A stretch of DNA of 46,785 bases from Scytalidium lignicola (lineage: Eukaryota > Ascomycota > Leotiomycetes), in assembly GCA_002812745.2 (NCBI GenBank), contig NCSJ02000323.1:1-46785 (forward strand). The letters are read 5' to 3'. A program made the translations under genes and the position numbers. The stretch's first letter is position 1. Each line of letters opens with the position of its first letter. The notes beneath the pieces are model-generated. The model saw nothing but the letters and a program-made list of their open reading frames with translations, did no database searches and was not told where the DNA came from. Below, in pieces: positions 44,437 to 46,785 of the stretch.

Positions 44437-45343
44437 TTTTAAGAAGAAAAAGGGAAAAGAAAAAAAAAGAATTCTCATGAGATGGGAATGAGAATGAAGT
44501 TGATGGACTATGGAAACGATTGTAAATAAAAGGGTAACCTGCTGTTGACGTTTAACGCTCGAGGAGACAGGCTTAGTTCTAGATCCAATGAACGCACCAT
44601 TTCAAATCTTTCTCGACCTCATTAATTAGACTGTAAATGGCCTGCTGACCTGTAGCTACACTTGTGGCAATGGGCAATCCTTAAAGGGATAATAATGAAC
44701 CCGTTACATCCGTTGAATTTGGAATATTGGTGAGAGGAAGAAAGAAGCATGACATTAAAAGAACTTGCATAACCTTACACAACCGGCATGCCCGAAGCCC
44801 CCCAAATGCAGCGACCAACCACGCTACGCCCAACTCCCGAGCTACGCGGCCAGGGCGACAAGTCCCGGTGCAAGCCGCGGCGCTAGGGCACTTCTCCAAG
44901 CCTGAGGGCGCACCTAGGGTCCACCAATGCAACCTAAGGGATGCTCCTGGATAAGGCAACACCCACGCATTAAACTCATTTCTTCTTCACCGTAGCCAGG
45001 ACGATCAGTTCATCTTTTCGCCTTCTCACCTTTTTCACCTTTTCAACTTTCTCTTTTTTCCCTCGATGGGAGCTATTTTCCAATTTAATTGATGCACTAT
45101 AATCACGAACGACGAGCAAAAGAAACGGGATATATCCAACGAAATCTATCGATTTATACGCAGTTCAGCATAAGTTTACTCCAATCCAAAACTCCCCAAT
45201 CCGAATCCAGGAGGTGAGCACGCAACCACGCAACGCAACGCAACGCAACGACCTTCACATTTACCTTCATCTTCACCTATTTCCATATCCCATTAAGAAA
45301 AGATAGAAAAGGAAAAGAAGAAACAAACAAACAAACAAGAACA
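44437..45343. other. Intergenic with a GC-rich island
   Basis: Mostly AT-leaning, with a sharply GC-rich island of about 170 bp at 44780-44950 that lacks a coherent gene. The right part contains TTTTC runs and the CAACG microsatellite and probably belongs to the promoter of the Ser/Thr-rich gene. Confidence 0.5.
45231..45250 (+). repeat. (CAACG)4 microsatellite
   Basis: Four exact copies of CAACG lie about 94 bp upstream of the following ATG, in its leader or promoter. Confidence 0.9.
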
Positions 45344-45853
45344 ATGGCATTCAAAACCCGCCTCTGGAAAGTCCTCAGACACTCCCCCTCAACCTCAACC
45401 ACATCCTCAGCATCCTCCTCCAACTCCGATCTAAACAACCACCTCTCCGAAACCACAACCACCACGACAACAATCACAACAAACTCCGACAACAATTCAA
45501 CCCTATATCCCAAATCCACCACAACCACCACAACATCATCCTCTTCATCCTCCAACCGCAAGAACCCCCCCTCCCCGACATCCTCAAAAAAGAAGAAATT
45601 CCGTCTTCCGAAATGGAATCTCCAATTTCCATCCTCATCCTCCTCCTCCTCATCATCATCAGGAAAAGGAAAAGGAAAAGACCAGCCAAGATTAAAGTAC
45701 CCCGGCAGACCCGATCCAGCCTGTCTAGCGACCCTCGATGCCTTTCAGTGGAACTTTGGGAGCAGCAGCAGTGGTAGTGGTGGTGGTAGGATGATGAGCT
45801 TTTGTAGCACGACGATTAGTCCGGGCACGTCGAGACGGGGGAGTTTAGTTTAG
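45344..45853 (+). CDS. Small Ser/Thr-rich protein with conserved YPGRPD...WNF motif
   Basis: A 169-residue protein of unknown function. The N-terminus MAFKTRLWKVLRHSPS is basic and amphipathic. Then come long Ser and Thr runs (about residues 20-70), a Lys-rich patch SSKKKKFRLPKWNLQF (about 81-96), a second Ser run and the motif KYPGRPDPACLATLDAFQWN (about 118-137). The last looks like a short conserved block I associate with ascomycete proteins of unknown role. The ATG sits in AACAATGG, a good context, and no intron is needed. The low-complexity runs make length variation likely. Being a real gene is probable, mostly because of the motif and the start context. Confidence 0.6.
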   Translation: MAFKTRLWKVLRHSPSTSTTSSASSSNSDLNNHLSETTTTTTTITTNSDNNSTLYPKSTTTTTTSSSSSSNRKNPPSPTSSKKKKFRLPKWNLQFPSSSSSSSSSSGKGKGKDQPRLKYPGRPDPACLATLDAFQWNFGSSSSGSGGGRMMSFCSTTISPGTSRRGSLV

Positions 45854-46785
45854 ATGTTATATTCTGGTTGCAACGACAACGACGACGAACGATGACGACG
45901 ACGACGGTGGTGGAAGAGTGGAGGATATGGATATGGATGTGTGTGTTTTTTGGATGAATACGATTATGTTCGATGTGTGTGTTTAATACAGATGAAAAAA
46001 AAAGTTACTTGGGATTTATATATTGTATGTATAATGGATGGTGTTTTTAGGGGTTTTTACTTTATATTTCTGGGGGAAAAGCAAAAAACTATATATATGG
46101 GATAGAAAACGGGAGATCATGGGCGTTTATTCCTTTTTTTTTTTTATTATTATAATTTTTCTTTTTAGGATTTCCTGATGTTAAAATGAACTTGAGACGG
46201 GAGAGGTCATGTATTAGAAAATTTCATGTCAAAAGGTTTTTGTTGTAAAAAAGGAGGAAATGGGGGGTTTTTTTTTGGTATAATCAAATTGGAAAGAAGA
46301 TCAAGAGAGTTAGTTGGGCACAAAATTAGAATGGAAAAAAAGGGGAGTCTCAGACGCCTCCTAATGTATGTTAACGTATATATATATTTCGTATTTCGAT
46401 GACTGTATTCATAATGCTCATTGCAAAAAAGTATATCTGCCTATTTAAACAATAAAAGCGGTGGAGCAAAAAATAACAGCACACCTTGGATCTTGGCCAA
46501 GATCACAAGAGAGATAAAATGTTTCCTTTGCCAGTTAACATGTTCCGAATTGTCCTTCGCTCACTCTGCGATATTGGAGCATATACAACTCTCAGCTAAT
46601 TCGAAATATACTCGTTTCCTTCCAAGGAACAAGACCCCACTAGACCTGTACACCAGCTCGTCATCCAAAACGTAGAATCCCTTAGCCCTCCACCTTCCGT
46701 AATGCAAAGCCAACTTTGAGCCTTAAAAAAACGAAGCCCCTCCCCCNAAAAAAACGCCGAGGACCAAAATGGTGGTGGCCGCAAG
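45854..46785. other. 3' flank and window end without a recognised gene
   Basis: GAC-repeat-like sequence (about 45880-45910) is followed by many homopolymer runs of A, T or G between 45990 and 46350. From 46400 on the sequence is ordinary, but the only frames are short and anonymous. An N before an A-run lies at 46747. Confidence 0.5.

Noticed and set aside
44727..44954. 75-codon frame across the GC-rich island
   Set aside because: The GC-rich composition keeps both strands open. No start context, motif or splice continuation supports a gene.
45277..45561. Minus-strand frame rich in Val and Glu
   Set aside because: Shadow of the Thr/Ser repeats of the plus-strand gene.
1..46785. tRNA, rRNA or CRISPR arrays
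   Set aside because: No tRNA B-box-like core with flanking stems was noticed and no spaced identical repeats exist. A covariance-model scan was not possible here, so a diverged or intron-containing tRNA could be missed.

Overview
The window looks like nuclear DNA of a filamentous ascomycete (Pezizomycotina). A leotiomycete-like fungus is my guess, but I cannot fix the taxon. The reasons are short GT-AG introns (about 45-270 bp) with CTAAC/CTGAC-type branch sites, a HET-domain gene, an HsbA-type secreted protein, a MOCS1-type molybdopterin gene, and gene islands separated by very AT-rich, repeat-derived blocks that resemble RIP-degraded DNA. No prokaryotic organisation, CRISPR array or rRNA was seen. 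Thirteen single N characters all sit beside A or T runs, and in two cases they can be shown to be extra characters.

Left part (1-15.3 kb, accessory). AT-rich decayed DNA (1-2.1 kb) leads into a three-layer transposon nest (2139-4867): an outer element with ACGTAA-like ends, a broken Tc1/mariner element inside it, and a 339-bp hAT-like MITE with an 8-bp target duplication. Next comes a multi-exon gene of the fungal transcription-factor-like family (5109 to about 8029), AT-rich DNA, a 141-bp MITE (9460-9600), a two-exon HET-domain gene on the minus strand (10189-12143), and another AT-rich block. That block ends in three abutting MITEs (13344-14618), one of which has 84-bp perfect inverted repeats.

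Middle part (15.3-26 kb). An Arl3/ARFRP1 small GTPase (plus) converges on a six-exon beta-carbonic-anhydrase-like gene (minus) that is visible only after splicing. A decayed F-box/zinc-finger gene, 2.8 kb of unassigned DNA and a FYVE-finger gene (22519-23689) follow.

Right part (26-46 kb, mostly housekeeping). In order: a long-chain alcohol oxidase (GMC/FAO family, plus); MOCS1 (MoaA+MoaC, minus), where one 131-bp intron decides between a Gly-Gly-terminated MOCS1A and a MOCS1A-1B fusion; a WDR8/WRAP73 homologue (plus, divergent from MOCS1); a 1996-residue DH/RhoGEF-like protein with four internal repeats (plus); fibrillarin in four exons (minus); an HsbA-like secreted cell-surface protein (plus); and a small Ser/Thr-rich protein (plus).

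The genes do not form one pathway. The right part reads as conserved fungal core genes, and the left part as a transposon-rich accessory segment holding a HET gene. I found no clearly new multi-gene system. The most interesting signals are the MOCS1 splice switch, the stacked and nested TIR elements, and the spurious-N artefact that hides a gene.
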